Positions 10,291 to 24,126 of a stretch of DNA of 64,000 nucleotides are shown piece by piece. Below the pieces are notes generated by a model. It had not been told where the DNA came from, searched no databases, and saw only the letters and a list, made by a program, of their open reading frames with translations. The DNA comes from Siphonodentalium dalli (lineage: Eukaryota > Mollusca > Scaphopoda > Gadilida > Siphonodentaliidae): NCBI GenBank assembly GCA_032622095.1, contig CP136069.1, forward strand, positions 682,001-746,000, in the 5' to 3' direction. Positions within the stretch are counted from its first letter, which is position 1, and each line of letters begins with the position of its first letter. The position numbers and the translations under genes were made by a program.

Positions 10291-11174
10291 GTGATGGCAT
10301 CACCACTAGAGTTACTGTCGTGCAAAACTGTCATGGCAGCTTTGTTAAACAGACAGTATGCCCTGCCATCTGGTAAAATTTCATGCCTGAGGCTGTGTCT
10401 GATGTTGTATCATAATGTTTCGATATTTAAATTGACTTATGGTTGCTTTACATTGCTATTAAAATATTTTTTATTTTCTGTTAATTTTGGTAAATATTTA
10501 TTATAAATTGCCAAATTCTGCATGAAAAGGGTTTAAAATTGGACAATATAGCCCTCTCAAAATGTATATTAACATTTCCTCTTCAATTTAGTAATATTAT
10601 GGTATATAAGGACATACTTCAGTTATACAAGATCCATTAGCTAGTAAAATTGAAAAAAAAAGCTAAATTTTTTGGCTTTATTTTGAGGATTGACACTAAT
10701 TTTCAGGATGCCTCATATTGGAAAAATAAACAACTACTGCTCAATATAATCCATTTTTGATTTCAGTAAGGTCTATATTTTGATAAAATACTATAAGAAA
10801 CGCTGTTATTCACACATATACATATATATAAGAAAAATTTGAATTTTACGAAATTTCACGTCTCACCATGATAAGTTGTTATTTCCATATTTTCTTATTT
10901 TCAAATGATGATGACCACATTTTGGACAGATTTAAATAAGAAACGCATGGATTCGCCTGTAGATAGTAAAGAAAGTGATAAATCTGGTAATTTTGCATGG
11001 ATGTCAGGTACCATTAGGGGGTCAGGGGGTCTAAAGCCCCCCCTCCCCACAATTTTGAGGAGTGTTAGCCCCCCCCCCCCCCCATTGGGAAAATGTGTCA
11101 TTTGACCCAATTAAGCTTTTCCGGCACCCAGTAGCCTTATCTGGGACGTATGCCCACCCCAAGTCGGGGGGGGG
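10291..11174 (+). repeat. Satellite unit U10, short with 6-bp deletion (884 bp)
   Basis: Six bases are missing in the T-rich stretch near 10471, consistent with slippage between two TTATTTT-like repeats. The poly-C run is 15, so unit length is nearly unchanged. Closing G run 10. Confidence 0.97.
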
Positions 11175-12520
11175 GTGATGGCATCACCACTAGAGTTACT
11201 GTCGTGCAAAACTGTCATGGCAGCTTTGTTAAACAGACAGTATGCCCTGCCATCTGGTAAAATTTCATGCCTGAGGCTGTGTCTGATGTTGTATCATAAT
11301 GTTTCGATATTTAAATTGACTTATGGTTGCTTTACATTGCTATTAAAATATTTTTTATTTTTATTTTCTGTTAATTTTGGTAAATATTTATTATAAATTG
11401 CCAAATTCTGCATGAAAAGGGTTTAAAATTGGACAATATAGCCCTCTCAAAATGTATATTAACATTTCCTCTTCAATTTAGTAATATTATGGTATATAAG
11501 GACATACTTCAGTTATACAAGATCCATTAGCTAGTAAAATTGAAAAAAAAAGCTAAATTTTTTGGCTTTATTTTGAGGATTGACACTAATTTTCAGGATG
11601 CCTCATATTGGAAAAATAAACAACTACTGCTCAATATAATCCATTTTTGATTTCAGTAAGGTCTATATTTTGATAAAATACTATAAGAAACGCTGTTATT
11701 CACACATATACATATATATAGGAATCAGGGAGCTAAATGTGTTCTAGAGTCGGGAAGCGAGTACACCGTGGAACCCTAAAGGTGAAGGTAACTGAAGAAT
11801 GACCTTCACCTGATACATGCGACACGTTATTAAAGGATGACATCGCGTTTATTTGATTTGTACATAATATCTAAATAATTTAAACTGGTGAATGAATGGG
11901 GGAACGGATTTTTGTGAGCGGGAAATGTATTTAACTAGCTGTTGTAGATCTGGGTTTTTCCAGATCAAATTTGGCTGTGAGATAGCCCTGTCGTACACTT
12001 GGGGATTTATTTTAAAAAGTAAACACATGACCTATGATTTTTCTTGCATTTTCGTGATCAACTGGTGTCAATCTAGCTGTGTAAACATCACTGGTATGGC
12101 CTGCAGGCTTCAATTCAGCGAATTTGGCCGAAACGTTAACACTGTCGCCTATGGGAAACCATTTAGTTCCGTGATTCCTATAAGAAAAATTTGAATTTTA
12201 CGAAATTTCACGTCTCACCATGATAAGTTGTTATTTCCATATTTTCTTATTTTCAAATGATGATGACCACATTTTGGACAGATTTAAATAAGAAACGCAT
12301 GGATTCGCCTGTAGATAGTAAAGAAAGTGATAAATCTGGTAATTTTGCATGGATGTCAGGTACCATTAGGGGGTCAGGGGGTCTAAAGCCCCCCCTCCCC
12401 ACAATTTTGAGGAGTGTTAGCCCCCCCCCCATTGGGAAAATGTGTCATTTGACCCAATTAAGCTTTTCCGGCACCCAGTAGCCTTATCTGGGACGTATGC
12501 CCACCCCAAGTCGGGGGGGG
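11175..12520 (+). repeat. Satellite unit U11, long (1346 bp)
   Basis: Contains the MITE at 11721-12178 with a change shared with U20. Closing G run 9. Confidence 0.97.
11721..12178. mobile_element. MITE copy in U11
   Basis: 458 bp. 11755 G to A (CGGGG to CGGGA) is shared only with the copy in U20 (21584), linking two copies about 9.8 kb apart. Confidence 0.8.
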
Positions 12521-13869
12521 GTGATGGCATCACCACTAGAGTTACTGTCGTGCAAAACTGTCATGGCAGCTTTGTTAAACAGACAGTATGCCCTGCCATC
12601 TGGTAAAATTTCATGCCTGAGGCTGTGTCTGATGTTGTATCATAATGTTTCGATATTTAAATTGACTTATGGTTGCTTTACATTGCTATTAAAATATTTT
12701 TTATTTTTATTTTCTGTTAATTTTGGTAAATATTTATTATAAATTGCCAAATTCTGCATGAAAAGGGTTTAAAATTGGACAATATAGCCCTCTCAAAATG
12801 TATATTAACATTTCCTCTTCAATTTAGTAATATTATGGTATATAAGGACATACTTCAGTTATACAAGATCCATTAGCTAGTAAAATTGAAAAAAAAAGCT
12901 AAATTTTTTGGCTTTATTTTGAGGATTGACACTAATTTTCAGGATGCCTCATATTGGAAAAATAAACAACTACTGCTCAATATAATCCATTTTTGATTTC
13001 AGTAAGGTCTATATTTTGATAAAATACTATAAGAAACGCTGTTATTCACACATATACATATATATAGGAATCAGGGAGCTAAATGTGTTCTAGAGTCGGG
13101 GAGCGAGTACACCGTGGAACCCTAAAGGTGAAGGTAACTGAAGAATGACCTTCACCTGATACATGCGACACGTTATTAAAGGATGACATCGCGTTTATTT
13201 GATTTGTACATAATATCTAAATAATTTAAACTGGTGAATGAATGGGGGAACGGATTTTTGTGAGCGGGAAATGTATTTAACTAGCTGTTGTAGATCTGGG
13301 TTTTTCCAGATCAAATTTGGCTGTGAGATAGCCCTGTCGTACACTTGGGGATTTATTTTAAAAAGTAAACACATGACCTATGATTTTTCTTGCATTTTCG
13401 TGATCAACTGGTGTCAATCTAGCTGTGTAAACATCACTGGTATGGCCTGCAGGCTTCAATTCAGCGAATTTGGCCGAAACGTTAACACTGTCGCCTATGG
13501 GAAACCATTTAGTTCCGTGATTCCTATAAGAAAAATTTGAATTTTACGAAATTTCACGTCTCACCATGATAAGTTGTTATTTCCATATTTTCTTATTTTC
13601 AAATGATGATGACCACATTTTGGACAGATTTAAATAAGAAACGCATGGATTCGCCTGTAGATAGTAAAGAAAGTGATAAATCTGGTAATTTTGCATGGAT
13701 GTCAGGTACCATTAGGGGGTCAGGGGGTCTAAAGCCCCCCCTCCCCACAATTTTGAGGAGTGTTAGCCCCCCCCCATTGGGAAAATGTGTCATTTGACCC
13801 AATTAAGCTTTTCCGGCACCCAGTAGCCTTATCTGGGACGTATGCCCACCCCAAGTCGGGGGGGGGGGG
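12521..13869 (+). repeat. Satellite unit U12, long (1349 bp)
   Basis: Contains the MITE at 13067-13524; no private substitution seen. Poly-C 9, closing G run 13. Confidence 0.97.
13067..13524. mobile_element. MITE copy in U12
   Basis: 458 bp, matching the U1 copy by eye. Confidence 0.8.
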
Positions 13870-14754
13870 GTGATGGCATCACCACTAGAGTTACTGTCGT
13901 GCAAAACTGTCATGGCAGCTTTGTTAAACAGACAGTATGCCCTGCCATCTGGTAAAATTTCATGCCTGAGGCTGTGTCTGATGTTGTATCATAATGTTTC
14001 GATATTTAAATTGACTTATGGTTGCTTTACATTGCTATTAAAATATTTTTTATTTTTATTTTCTGTTAATTTTGGTAAATATTTATTATAAATTGCCAAA
14101 TTCTGCATGAAAAGGGTTTAAAATTGGACAATATAGCCCTCTCAAAATGTATATTAACATTTCCTCTTCAATTTAGTAATATTATGGTATATAAGGACAT
14201 ACTTCAGTTATACAAGATCCATTAGCTAGTAAAATTGAAAAAAAAAGCTAAATTTTTTGGCTTTATTTTGAGGATTGACACTAATTTTCAGGATGCCTCA
14301 TATTGGAAAAATAAACAACTACTGCTCAATATAATCCATTTTTGATTTCAGTAAGGTCTATATTTTGATAAAATACTATAAGAAACGCTGTTATTCACAC
14401 ATATACATATATATAAGAAAAATTTGAATTTTACGAAATTTCACGTCTCACCATGATAAGTTGTTATTTCCATATTTTCTTATTTTCAAATGATGATGAC
14501 CACATTTTGGACAGATTTAAATAAGAAACGCATGGATTCGCCTGTAGATAGTAAAGAAAGTGATAAATCTGGTAATTTTGCATGGATGTCAGGTACCATT
14601 AGGGGGTCAGGGGGTCTAAAGCCCCCCCCTCCCCACAATTTTGAGGAGTGTTAGCCCCCCCCCCCATTGGGAAAATGTGTCATTTGACCCAATTAAGCTT
14701 TTCCGGCACCCAGTAGCCTTATCTGGGACGTATGCCCACCCCAAGTCGGGGGGG
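13870..14754 (+). repeat. Satellite unit U13, short (885 bp)
   Basis: Empty MITE site. First C run eight; closing G run 8, at the short end of the range. No private substitution seen. Confidence 0.97.
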
Positions 14755-15641
14755 GTGATGGCATCACCACTAGAGTTACTGTCGTGTAAAACTGTCATGG
14801 CAGCTTTGTTAAACAGACAGTATGCCCTGCCATCTGGTAAAATTTCATGCCTGAGGCTGTGTCTGATGTTGTATCATAATGTTTCGATATTTAAATTGAC
14901 TTATGGTTGCTTTACATTGCTATTAAAATATTTTTTATTTTTATTTTCTGTTAATTTTGGTAAATATTTATTATAAATTGCCAAATTCTGCATGAAAAGG
15001 GTTTAAAATTGGACAATATAGCCCTCTCAAAATGTATATTAACATTTCCTCTTCAATTTAGTAATATTATGGTATATAAGGACATACTTCAGTTATACAA
15101 GATCCATTAGCTAGTAAAATTGAAAAAAAAAGCTAAATTTTTTGGCTTTATTTTGAGGATTGACACTAATTTTCAGGATGCCTCATATTGGAAAAATAAA
15201 CAACTACTGCTCAATATAATCCATTTTTGATTTCAGTAAGGTCTATATTTTGATAAAATACTATAAGAAACGCTGTTATTCACACATATACATATATATA
15301 AGAAAAATTTGAATTTTACGAAATTTCACGTCTCACCATGATAAGTTGTTATTTCCATATTTTCTTATTTTCAAATGATGATGACCACATTTTGGACAGA
15401 TTTAAATAAGAAACGCATGGATTCGCCTGTAGATAGTAAAGAAAGTGATAAATCTGGTAATTTTGCATGGATGTCAGGTACCATTAGGGGGTCAGGGGGT
15501 CTAAAGCCCCCCCTCCCCACAATTTTGAGGAGTGTTAGCCCCCCCCCCCATTGGGAAAATGTGTCATTTGACCCAATTAAGCTTTTCCGGCACCCAGTAG
15601 CCTTATCTGGGACGTATGCCCACCCCAAGTCGGGGGGGGGG
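14755..15641 (+). repeat. Satellite unit U14, short (887 bp)
   Basis: Empty MITE site. Private change 14787 C to T. Closing G run 11. Confidence 0.97.
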
Positions 15642-16991
15642 GTGATGGCATCACCACTAGAGTTACTGTCGTGCAAAACTGTCATGGCAGCTTTGTTAAA
15701 CAGACAGTATGCCCTGCCATCTGGTAAAATTTCATGCCTGAGGCTGTGTCTGATGTTGTATCATAATGTTTCGATATTTAAATTGACTTATGGTTGCTTT
15801 ACATTGCTATTAAAATATTTTTTATTTTTATTTTCTGTTAATTTTGGTAAATATTTATTATAAATTGCCAAATTCTGCATGAAAAGGGTTTAAAATTGGA
15901 CAATATAGCCCTCTCAAAATGTATATTAACATTTCCTCTTCAATTTAGTAATATTATGGTATATAAGGACATACTTCAGTTATACAAGATCCATTAGCTA
16001 GTAAAATTGAAAAAAAAAGCTAAATTTTTTGGCTTTATTTTGAGGATTGACACTAATTTTCAGGATGCCTCATATTGGAAAAATAAACAACTACTGCTCA
16101 ATATAATCCATTTTTGATTTCAGTAAGGTCTATATTTTGATAAAATACTATAAGAAACGCTGTTATTCACACATATACATATATATAGGAATCAGGGAGC
16201 TAAATGTGTTCTAGAGTCGGGGAGCGAGTACACCGTGGAACCCTAAAGGTGAAGGTAACTGAAGAATGACCTTCACCTGGTACATGCGACACGTTATTAA
16301 AGGATGACATCGCGTTTATTTGATTTGTACATAATATCTAAATAATTTAAACTGGTGAATGAATGGGGGAACGGATTTTTGTGAGCGGGAAATGTATTTA
16401 ACTAGCTGTTGTAGATCTGGGTTTTTCCAGATCAAATTTGGCTGTGAGATAGCCCTGTCGTACACTTGGGGATTTATTTTAAAAAGTAAACACATGACCT
16501 ATGATTTTTCTTGCATTTTCGTGATCAACTGGTGTCAATCTAGCTGTGTAAACATCACTGGTATGGCCTGCAGGCTTCAATTCAGCGAATTTGGCCGAAA
16601 CGTTAACACTGTCGCCTATGGGAAACCATTTAGTTCCGTGATTCCTATAAGAAAAATTTGAATTTTACGAAATTTCACGTCTCACCATGATAAGTTGTTA
16701 TTTCCATATTTTCTTATTTTCAAATGATGATGACCACATTTTGGACAGATTTAAATAAGAAACGCATGGATTCGCCTGTAGATAGTAAAGAAAGTGATAA
16801 ATCTGGTAATTTTGCATGGATGTCAGGTACCATTAGGGGGTCAGGGGGTCTAAAGCCCCCCCTCCCCACAATTTTGAGGAGTGTTAGCCCCCCCCCCCCC
16901 ATTGGGAAAATGTGTCATTTGACCCAATTAAGCTTTTCCGGCACCCAGTAGCCTTATCTGGGACGTATGCCCACCCCAAGTCGGGGGGGGG
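15642..16991 (+). repeat. Satellite unit U15, long (1350 bp)
   Basis: Contains the MITE at 16188-16645. Closing G run 10. Confidence 0.97.
16188..16645. mobile_element. MITE copy in U15
   Basis: 458 bp with a private change at 16280 (A to G), just outside the 9-bp hairpin stem. Confidence 0.8.
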
Positions 16992-17878
16992 GTGATGACA
17001 TCACCACTAGAGTTACTGTCGTGCAAAACTGTCATGGCAGCTTTGTTAAACAGACAGTATGCCCTGCCATCTGGTAAAATTTCATGCCTGAGGCTGTGTC
17101 TGATGTTGTATCATAATGTTTCGATATTTAAATTGACTTATGGTTGCTTTACATTGCTATTAAAATATTTTTTATTTTTATTTTCTGTTAATTTTGGTAA
17201 ATATTTATTATAAATTGCCAAATTCTGCATGAAAAGGGTTTAAAATTGGACAATATAGCCCTCTCAAAATGTATATTAACATTTCCTCTTCAATTTAGTA
17301 ATATTATGGTATATAAGGACATACTTCAGTTATACAAGATCCATTAGCTAGTAAAATTGAAAAAAAAAGCTAAATTTTTTGGCTTTATTTTGAGGATTGA
17401 CACTAATTTTCAGGATGCCTCATATTGGAAAAATAAACAACTACTGCTCAATATAATCCATTTTTGATTTCAGTAAGGTCTATATTTTGATAAAATACTA
17501 TAAGAAACGCTGTTATTCACACATATACATATATATAAGAAAAATTTGAATTTTACGAAATTTCACGTCTCACCATGATAAGTTGTTATTTCCATATTTT
17601 CTTATTTTCAAATGATGATGACCACATTTTGGACAGATTTAAATAAGAAACGCATGGATTCGCCTGTAGATAGTAAAGAAAGTGATAAATCTGGTAATTT
17701 TGCATGGATGTCAGGTACCATTAGGGGGTCAGGGGGTCTAAAGCCCCCCCTCCCCACAATTTTGAGGAGTGTTAGCCCCCCCCCCCCCCATTGGGAAAAT
17801 GTGTCATTTGACCCAATTAAGCTTTTCCGGCACCCAGTAGCCTTATCTGGGACGTATGCCCACCCCAAGTCGGGGGGG
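16992..17878 (+). repeat. Satellite unit U16, short (887 bp)
   Basis: Empty MITE site. 16998 G to A is the central base of the start palindrome, so its two arms stay perfect. Closing G run 8. Confidence 0.97.
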
Positions 17879-18764
17879 GTGATGGCATCACCACTAGAGT
17901 TACTGTCGTGCAAAACTGTCATGGCAGCTTTGTTAAACAGACAGTATGCCCTGCCATCTGGTAAAATTTCATGCCTGAGGCTGTGTCTGATGTTGTATCA
18001 TAATGTTTCGATATTTAAATTGACTTATGGTTGCTTTACATTGCTATTAAAATATTTTTTATTTTTATTTTCTGTTAATTTTGGTAAATATTTATTATAA
18101 ATTGCCAAATTCTGCATGAAAAGGGTTTAAAATTGGACAATATAGCCCTCTCAAAATGTATATTAACATTTCCTCTTCAATTTAGTAATATTATGGTATA
18201 TAAGGACATACTTCAGTTATACAAGATCCATTAGCTAGTAAAATTGAAAAAAAAAGCTAAATTTTTTGGCTTTATTTTGAGGATTGACACTAATTTTCAG
18301 GATGCCTCATATTGGAAAAATAAACAACTACTGCTCAATATAATCCATTTTTGATTTCAGTAAGGTCTATATTTTGATAAAATACTATAAAAAACGCTGT
18401 TATTCACACATATACATATATATAAGAAAAATTTGAATTTTACGAAATTTCACGTCTCACCATGATAAGTTGTTATTTCCATATTTTCTTATTTTCAAAT
18501 GATGATGACCACATTTTGGACAGATTTAAATAAGAAACGCATGGATTCGCCTGTAGATAGTAAAGAAAGTGATAAATCTGGTAATTTTGCATGGATGTCA
18601 GGTACCATTAGGGGGTCAGGGGGTCTAAAGCCCCCCCTCCCCACAATTTTGAGGAGTGTTAGCCCCCCCCCCCCCATTGGGAAAATGTGTCATTTGACCC
18701 AATTAAGCTTTTCCGGCACCCAGTAGCCTTATCTGGGACGTATGCCCACCCCAAGTCGGGGGGG
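17879..18764 (+). repeat. Satellite unit U17, short (886 bp)
   Basis: Empty MITE site. Private change 18391 G to A. Closing G run 8. Confidence 0.97.
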
Positions 18765-20115
18765 GTGATGGCATCACCACTAGAGTTACTGTCGTGCAAA
18801 ACTGTCATGGCAGCTTTGTTAAACAGACAGTATGCCCTGCCATCTGGTAAAATTTCATGCCTGAGGCTGTGTCTGATGTTGTATCATAATGTTTCGATAT
18901 TTAAATTGACTTATGGTTGCTTTACATTGCTATTAAAATATTTTTAATTTTTATTTTCTGTTAATTTTGGTAAATATTTATTATAAATTGCCAAATTCTG
19001 CATGAAAAGGGTTTAAAATTGGACAATATAGCCCTCTCAAAATGTATATTAACATTTCCTCTTCAATTTAGTAATATTATGGTATATAAGGACATACTTC
19101 AGTTATACAAGATCCATTAGCTAGTAAAATTGAAAAAAAAGCTAAATTTTTTGGCTTTATTTTGAGGATTGACACTAATTTTCAGGATGCCTCATATTGG
19201 AAAAATAAACAACTACTGCTCAATATAATCCATTTTTGATTTCAGTAAGGTCTATATTTTGATAAAATACTATAAGAAACGCTGTTATTCACACATATAC
19301 ATATATATAGGAATCAGGGAGCTAAATGTGTTCTAGAGTCGGGGAGCGAGTACACCGTGGAACCCTAAAGGTGAAGGTAACTGAAGAATGACCTTCACCT
19401 GATACATGCGACACGTTATTAAAGGATGACATCGCGTTTATTTGATTTGTACATAATATCTAAATAATTTAAACTGGTGAATGAATGGGGGAACGGATTT
19501 TTGTGAGCGGGAAATGTATTTAACTAGCTGTTGTAGATCTGGGTTTTTCCAGATCAAATTTGGCTGTGAGATAGCCCTGTCGTACACTTGGGGATTTATT
19601 TTAAAAAGTAAACACATGACCTATGATTTTTCTTGCATTTTCGTGATCAACTGGTGTCAATCTAGCTGTGTAAACATCACTGGTATGGCCTGCAGGCTTC
19701 AATTCAGCGAATTTGGCCGAAACGTTAACACTGTCGCCTATGGGAAACCATTTAGTTCCGTGATTCCTATAAGAAAAATTTGAATTTTACGAAATTTCAC
19801 GTCTCACCATGATAAGTTGTTATTTCCATATTTTCTTATTTTCAAATGATGATGACCACATTTTGGACAGATTTAAATAAGAAACGCATGGATTCGCCTG
19901 TAGATAGTAAAGAAAGTGATAAATCTGGTAATTTTGCATGGATGTCAGGTACCATTAGGGGGTCAGGGGGTCTAAAGCCCCCCCTCCCCACAATTTTGAG
20001 GAGTGTTAGCCCCCCCCCCCCCCATTGGGAAAATGTGTCATTTGACCCAATTAAGCTTTTCCGGCACCCAGTAGCCTTATCTGGGACGTATGCCCACCCC
20101 AAGTCGGGGGGGGGG
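18765..20115 (+). repeat. Satellite unit U18, long (1351 bp)
   Basis: Contains the MITE at 19310-19767. 18946 T to A is shared with the distant short unit U50 (52455). The A-tract is eight long, a state shared with the next unit U19. Closing G run 11. Confidence 0.97.
19310..19767. mobile_element. MITE copy in U18
   Basis: 458 bp, matching the U1 copy by eye. Confidence 0.8.
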
Positions 20116-21003
20116 GTGATGGCATCACCACTAGAGTTACTGTCGTGCAAAACTGTCATGGCAGCTTTGTTAAACAGACAGTATGCCCTGCCATCTGGTA
20201 AAATTTCATGCCTGAGGCTGTGTCTGATGTTGTATCATAATGTTTCGATATTTAAATTGACTTATGGTTGCTTTACATTGCTATTAAAATATTTTTTATT
20301 TTTATTTTCTGTTAATTTTGGTAAATATTTATTATAAATTGCCAAATTCTGCATGAAAAGGGTTTAAAATTGGACAATATAGCCCTCTCAAAATGTATAT
20401 TAACATTTCCTCTTCAATTTAGTAATATTATGGTATATAAGGACATACTTCAGTTATACAAGATCCATTAGCTAGTAAAATTGAAAAAAAAGCTAAATTT
20501 TTTGGCTTTATTTTGAGGATTGACACTAATTTTCAGGATGCCTCTTATTGGAAAAATAAACAACTACTGCTCAATATAATCCATTTTTGATTTCAGTAAG
20601 GTCTATATTTTGATAAAATACTATAAGAAACGCTGTTATTCACACATATACATATATATAAGAAAAATTTGAATTTTACGAAATTTCACGTCTCACCATG
20701 ATAAGTTGTTATTTCCATATTTTCTTATTTTCAAATGATGATGACCACATTTTGGACAGATTTAAATAAGAAACGCATGGATTCGCCTGTAGATAGTAAA
20801 GAAAGTGATAAATCTGGTAATTTTGCATGGATGTCAGGTACCATTAGGGGGTCAGGGGGTCTAAAGCCCCCCCTCCCCACAATTTTGAGGAGTGTTAGCC
20901 CCCCCCCCCCCCATTGGGAAAATGTGTCATTTGACCCAATTAAGCTTTTCCGGCACCCAGTAGCCTTATCTGGGACGTATGCCCACCCCAAGTCGGGGGG
21001 TGG
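20116..21003 (+). repeat. Satellite unit U19, short (888 bp)
   Basis: Empty MITE site. Eight-A tract as in U18, private change 20545 A to T, and T at 21001 splitting the closing run as G6-T-G3. Confidence 0.97.
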
Positions 21004-22355
21004 GTGATGGCATCACCACTAGAGTTACTGTCGTGCAAAACTGTCATGGCAGCTTTGTTAAACAGACAGTATGCCCTGCCATCTGGTAAAATTTCATGCC
21101 TGAGGCTGTGTCTGATGTTGTATCATAATGTTTCGATATTTAAATTGACTTATGGTTGCTTTACATTGCTATTAAAATATTTTTTATTTTTATTTTCTGT
21201 TAATTTTGGTAAATATTTATTATAAATTGCCAAATTCTGCATGAAAAGGGTTTAAAATTGGACAATATAGCCCTCTCAAAATGTATATTAACATTTCCTC
21301 TTCAATTTAGTAATATTATGGTATATAAGGACATACTTCAGTTATACAAGATCCATTAGCTAGTAAAATTGAAAAAAAAAGCTAAATTTTTTGGCTTTAT
21401 TTTGAGGATTGACACTAATTTTCAGGATGCCTCATATTGGAAAAATAAACAACTACTGCTCAATATAATCCATTTTTGATTTCAGTAAGGTCTATATTTT
21501 GATAAAATACTATAAGAAACGCTGTTATTCACACATATACATATATATAGGAATCAGGGAGCTAAATGTGTTCTAGAGTCGGGAAGCGAGTACACCGTGG
21601 AACCCTAAAGGTGAAGGTAACTGAAGAATGACCTTCACCTGATACATGCGACACGTTATTAAAGGATGACATCGCGTTTATTTGATTTGTACATAATATC
21701 TAAATAATTTAAACTGGTGAATGAATGGGGGAACGGATTTTTGTGAGCGGGAAATGTATTTAACTAGCTGTTGTAGATCTGGGTTTTTCCAGATCAAATT
21801 TGGCTGTGAGATAGCCCTGTCGTACACTTGGGGATTTATTTTAAAAAGTAAACACATGACCTATGATTTTTCTTGCATTTTCGTGATCAACTGGTGTCAA
21901 TCTAGCTGTGTAAACATCACTGGTATGGCCTGCAGGCTTCAATTCAGCGAATTTGGCCGAAACGTTAACACTGTCGCCTATGGGAAACCATTTAGTTCCG
22001 TGATTACTATATATAAGAAAAATTTGAATTTTACGAAATTTCACGTCTCACCATGATAAGTTGTTATTTCCATATTTTCTTATTTTCAAATGATGATGAC
22101 CACATTTTGGACAGATTTAAATAAGAAACGCATGGATTCGCCTGTAGATAGTAAAGAAAGTGATAAATCTGGTAATTTTGCATGGATGTCAGGTACCATT
22201 AGGGGGTCAGGGGGTCTAAAGCCCCCCCTCCCCACAATTTTGAGGAGTGTTAGCCCCCCCCCCCATTGGGAAAATGTGTCATTTGACCCAATTAAGCTTT
22301 TCCGGCACCCAGTAGCCTTATCTGGGACGTATGCCCACCCCAAGTCGGGGGGGGG
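21004..22355 (+). repeat. Satellite unit U20, long (1352 bp)
   Basis: Contains the MITE at 21550-22007 with an unusual right junction. Closing G run 10. Confidence 0.97.
21550..22007. mobile_element. MITE copy in U20, altered right end
   Basis: 458 bp. 21584 G to A is shared with U11. The right end is TGATTAC instead of TGATTCC (22006 C to A), and the following TA tract is (TA)4 rather than (TA)2. This is the only copy with a changed right junction, perhaps from exchange with the longer TA tract of an empty site. The junction change also lengthens the incidental ORF. Confidence 0.8.
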
Positions 22356-23240
22356 GTGATGGCATCACCACTAGAGTTACTGTCGTGCAAAACTGTCATG
22401 GCAGCTTTGTTAAACAGACAGTATGCCCTGCCATCTGGTAAAATTTCATGCCTGAGGCTGTGTCTGATGTTGTATCATAATGTTTCGATATTTAAATTGA
22501 CTTATGGTTGCTTTACATTGCTATTAAAATATTTTTTATTTTTATTTTCTGTTAATTTTGGTAAATATTTATTATAAATTGCCAAATTCTGCATGAAAAG
22601 GGTTTAAAATTGGACAATATAGCCCTCTCAAAATGTATATTAACATTTCCTCTTCAATTTAGTAATATTATGGTATATAAGGACATACTTCAGTTATACA
22701 AGATCCATTAGCTAGTAAAATTGAAAAAAAAAGCTAAATTTTTTGGCTTTATTTTGAGGATTGACACTAATTTTCAGGATGCCTCATATTGGAAAAATAA
22801 ACAACTACTGCTCAATATAATCCATTTTTGATTTCAGTAAGGTCTATATTTTGATAAAATACTATAAGAAACGCTGTTATTCACACATATACATATATAT
22901 AAGAAAAATTTGAATTTTACGAAATTTCACGTCTCACCATGATAAGTTGTTATTTCCATATTTTCTTATTTTCAAATGATGACCACATTTTGGACAGATT
23001 TAAATAAGAAACGCATGGATTCGCCTGTAGATAGTAAAGAAAGTGATAAATCTGGTAATTTTGCATGGATGTCAGGTACCATTAGGGGGTCAGGGGGTCT
23101 AAAGCCCCCCCTCCCCACAATTTTGAGGAGTGTTAGCCCCCCCCCCCCCCATTGGGAAAATGTGTCATTTGACCCAATTAAGCTTTTCCGGCACCCAGTA
23201 GCCTTATCTGGGACGTATGCCCACCCCAAGTCGGGGGGGG
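22356..23240 (+). repeat. Satellite unit U21, short (885 bp)
   Basis: Empty MITE site. One triplet of ATGATGATG is missing near 22976, a state shared only with U24. Closing G run 9. Confidence 0.97.
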
Positions 23241-24126
23241 GTGATGGCATCACCACTAGAGTTACTGTCGTGCAAAACTGTCATGGCAGCTTTGTTAAAC
23301 AGACAGTATGCCCTGCCATCTGGTAAAATTTCATGCCTGAGGCTGTGTCTGATGTTGTATCATAATGTTTCGATATTTAAATTGACTTATGGTTGCTTTA
23401 CATTGCTATTAAAATATTTTTTATTTTTATTTTCTGTTAATTTTGGTAAATATTTATTATAAATTGCCAAATTCTGCATGAAAAGGGTTTAAAATTGGAC
23501 AATATAGCCCTCTCAAAATGTATATTAACATTTCCTCTTCAATTTAGTAATATTATGGTATATAAGGACATACTTCAGTTATACAAGATCCATTAGCTAG
23601 TAAAATTGAAAAAAAAAGCTAAATTTTTTGGCTTTATTTTGAGGATTGACACTAATTTTCAGGATGCCTCATATTGGAAAAATAAACAACTACTGCTCAA
23701 TATAATCCATTTTTGATTTCAGTAAGGTCTATATTTTGATAAAATACTATAAGAAACGCTGTTATTCACACATATACATATATATAAGAAAAATTTGAAT
23801 TTTACGAAATTTCACGTCTCACCATGATAAGTTGTTATTTCCATATTTTCTTATTTTCAAATGATGATGACCACATTTTGGACAGATTTAAATAAGAAAC
23901 GCATGGATTCGCCTGTAGATAGTAAAGAAAGTGATAAATCTGGTAATTTTGCATGGATGTCAGGTACCATTAGGGGGTCAGGGGGTCTAAAGCCCCCCCT
24001 CCCCACAATTTTGAGGAGTGTTAGCCCCCCCCCCCATTGGGAAAATGTGTCATTTGACCCAATTAAGCTTTTCCGGCACCCAGTAGCCTTATCTGGGACG
24101 TATGCCCACCCCAAGTCGGGGGGGGG
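23241..24126 (+). repeat. Satellite unit U22, short (886 bp)
   Basis: Empty MITE site; no private substitution seen. Closing G run 10. Confidence 0.97.

Noticed and set aside
15371-15685. Minus-strand ORFs of 60-105 codons across the joint
   Set aside because: They are the reverse of the G/C runs, vary with homopolymer length, and overlap plus-strand frames of the same nature.
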